Below are positions 63,752-64,000 of a stretch of DNA of 64,000 bases, one piece after another; the stretch's first letter is position 1; each line of letters opens with the position of its first letter. The position numbers were made by a program, and so were the translations under genes. The notes under the pieces are model-generated. The model saw only the letters and a program-made list of their open reading frames with translations, made no database searches and had not been told where the DNA came from. The DNA lies in contig NZ_FSRJ01000002.1 in the NCBI RefSeq assembly GCF_900142065.1, forward strand, positions 868,001-932,000, in the 5' to 3' direction. This DNA comes from Agromyces cerinus subsp. cerinus (GTDB lineage: Bacteria > Actinomycetota > Actinomycetes > Actinomycetales > Microbacteriaceae).

Positions 63752-64000
63752 ATGGACCCTTCAGACGACCCGGCCCGATCGGCGCGGAACCCGACGCTCG
63801 CGGATCTGGTGGCGGCGCTCGCCGCAGCCGCGGCACTGCTGCCGCTCACGATCGTCGAAGTGCTCCGAGCGATGCCGGTGGACGCGGGCTGGAGGGCCCT
63901 CGTCATCGGCTCGTTCGTGCTGCTGCACGCGGCCGTGGCCCTGCGTCGTCGCTCGCCGGTCGGCGGCCTGGTGTTCGCCTCGGTGATCATGCTGGCGCTG
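63752..64000 (+). CDS. N-terminus of a membrane protein, possibly a sensor histidine kinase (cut by window edge)
   Basis: 83 codons from ATG 63752 are visible; an in-frame GTG at 63740 is possible. TAGCGT at 63736-63741 lies 10 nt upstream, so little or no leader is expected. Two helices appear (LVAALAAAAALLPLTIVEVL and ALVIGSFVLLHAAVAL), followed by LRRRSPVGGLVFASV. Arg-rich turns followed by Pro of this kind open many NarL-type histidine kinases, but the catalytic part is outside the window. Confidence 0.4.
   Translation, partial: MDPSDDPARSARNPTLADLVAALAAAAALLPLTIVEVLRAMPVDAGWRALVIGSFVLLHAAVALRRRSPVGGLVFASVIMLAL

Overview
The window looks like chromosome of a high-GC actinobacterium, most likely family Microbacteriaceae (Agromyces/Microbacterium type). 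This rests on the very GC-rich codon use, many leaderless promoters (an Extended -10 box 6-8 nt before the start codon), a SigK/RskA/DipZ/fasciclin locus, a MarP-type protease, an F420-type luciferase-fold oxidoreductase, and the recurrent word GGATGCC/GGCATCC, much of it in terminator hairpins. No prophage, insertion sequence, CRISPR array or replication origin was seen.

Layout. 1-8.9 kb: the end of an FtsX-type permease; a probable leader-peptide attenuator; a heterodimeric ABC exporter with one degenerate ATP site; a NarL/LuxR-type two-component pair. 9-14 kb: an alkyltransferase-like protein, a GNAT acetyltransferase, a lipoprotein, isocitrate dehydrogenase and a P1B-type metal ATPase. 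14-22 kb: an amino-sugar (chitobiose/GlcNAc) operon with a ROK repressor, ABC importer, NagZ-type glycosidase, ROK kinase and NagB. 22-27 kb: a TetR/membrane protein pair, a DUF2568 protein, PurU, and an unusual ECF sigma factor fused to a zinc finger, membrane segment and Ig-like domain. 27.3-27.5 kb: tandem hairpin repeats. 27.5-36.8 kb: a divergent GalNAc-type locus (NagA/AgaA, DeoR, ketose-bisphosphate aldolase, PfkB kinase, ROK kinase, AgaS; then an ABC importer). A GH20 hexosaminidase at 37.4-39 kb shares an operator-like sequence with the ROK gene at 14 kb.

40-46 kb: a ZTP-type riboswitch before glyA-folD, then a nonulosonic (sialic-like) acid cluster made of a CMP-sugar synthetase/HAD fusion, a short NeuB and a putative glycosyltransferase. 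46-53 kb: gamma carbonic anhydrase, APC permease, YbaK deacylase, and a Leloir locus (galT-galK opposite deoR-galM). 53-59 kb: MarP-like protease and a compact SigK regulon in which fasciclin lipoprotein and DipZ are divergently transcribed from matching CCAATC-N16-CCGAAC promoters, followed by sigK and rskA. 58.7-64 kb: LLM oxidoreductase, DUF1508 protein, a tRNA-Lys(UUU) gene interrupted in the anticodon loop by a 247-nt group I intron, a divergent HNH nuclease gene, a beta-propeller secreted protein, a polytopic membrane protein and the start of a further membrane protein.

How the parts fit: the 14-40 kb stretch is an integrated amino-sugar catabolic island (import, hydrolysis, phosphorylation, deacetylation, deamination/isomerisation, aldol cleavage) with three regulators. 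The most unusual items are the tRNA group I intron, the leader-attenuator on the exporter, the compact SigK locus, the sigma/anti-sigma/Ig fusion and the covarying hairpin repeats.
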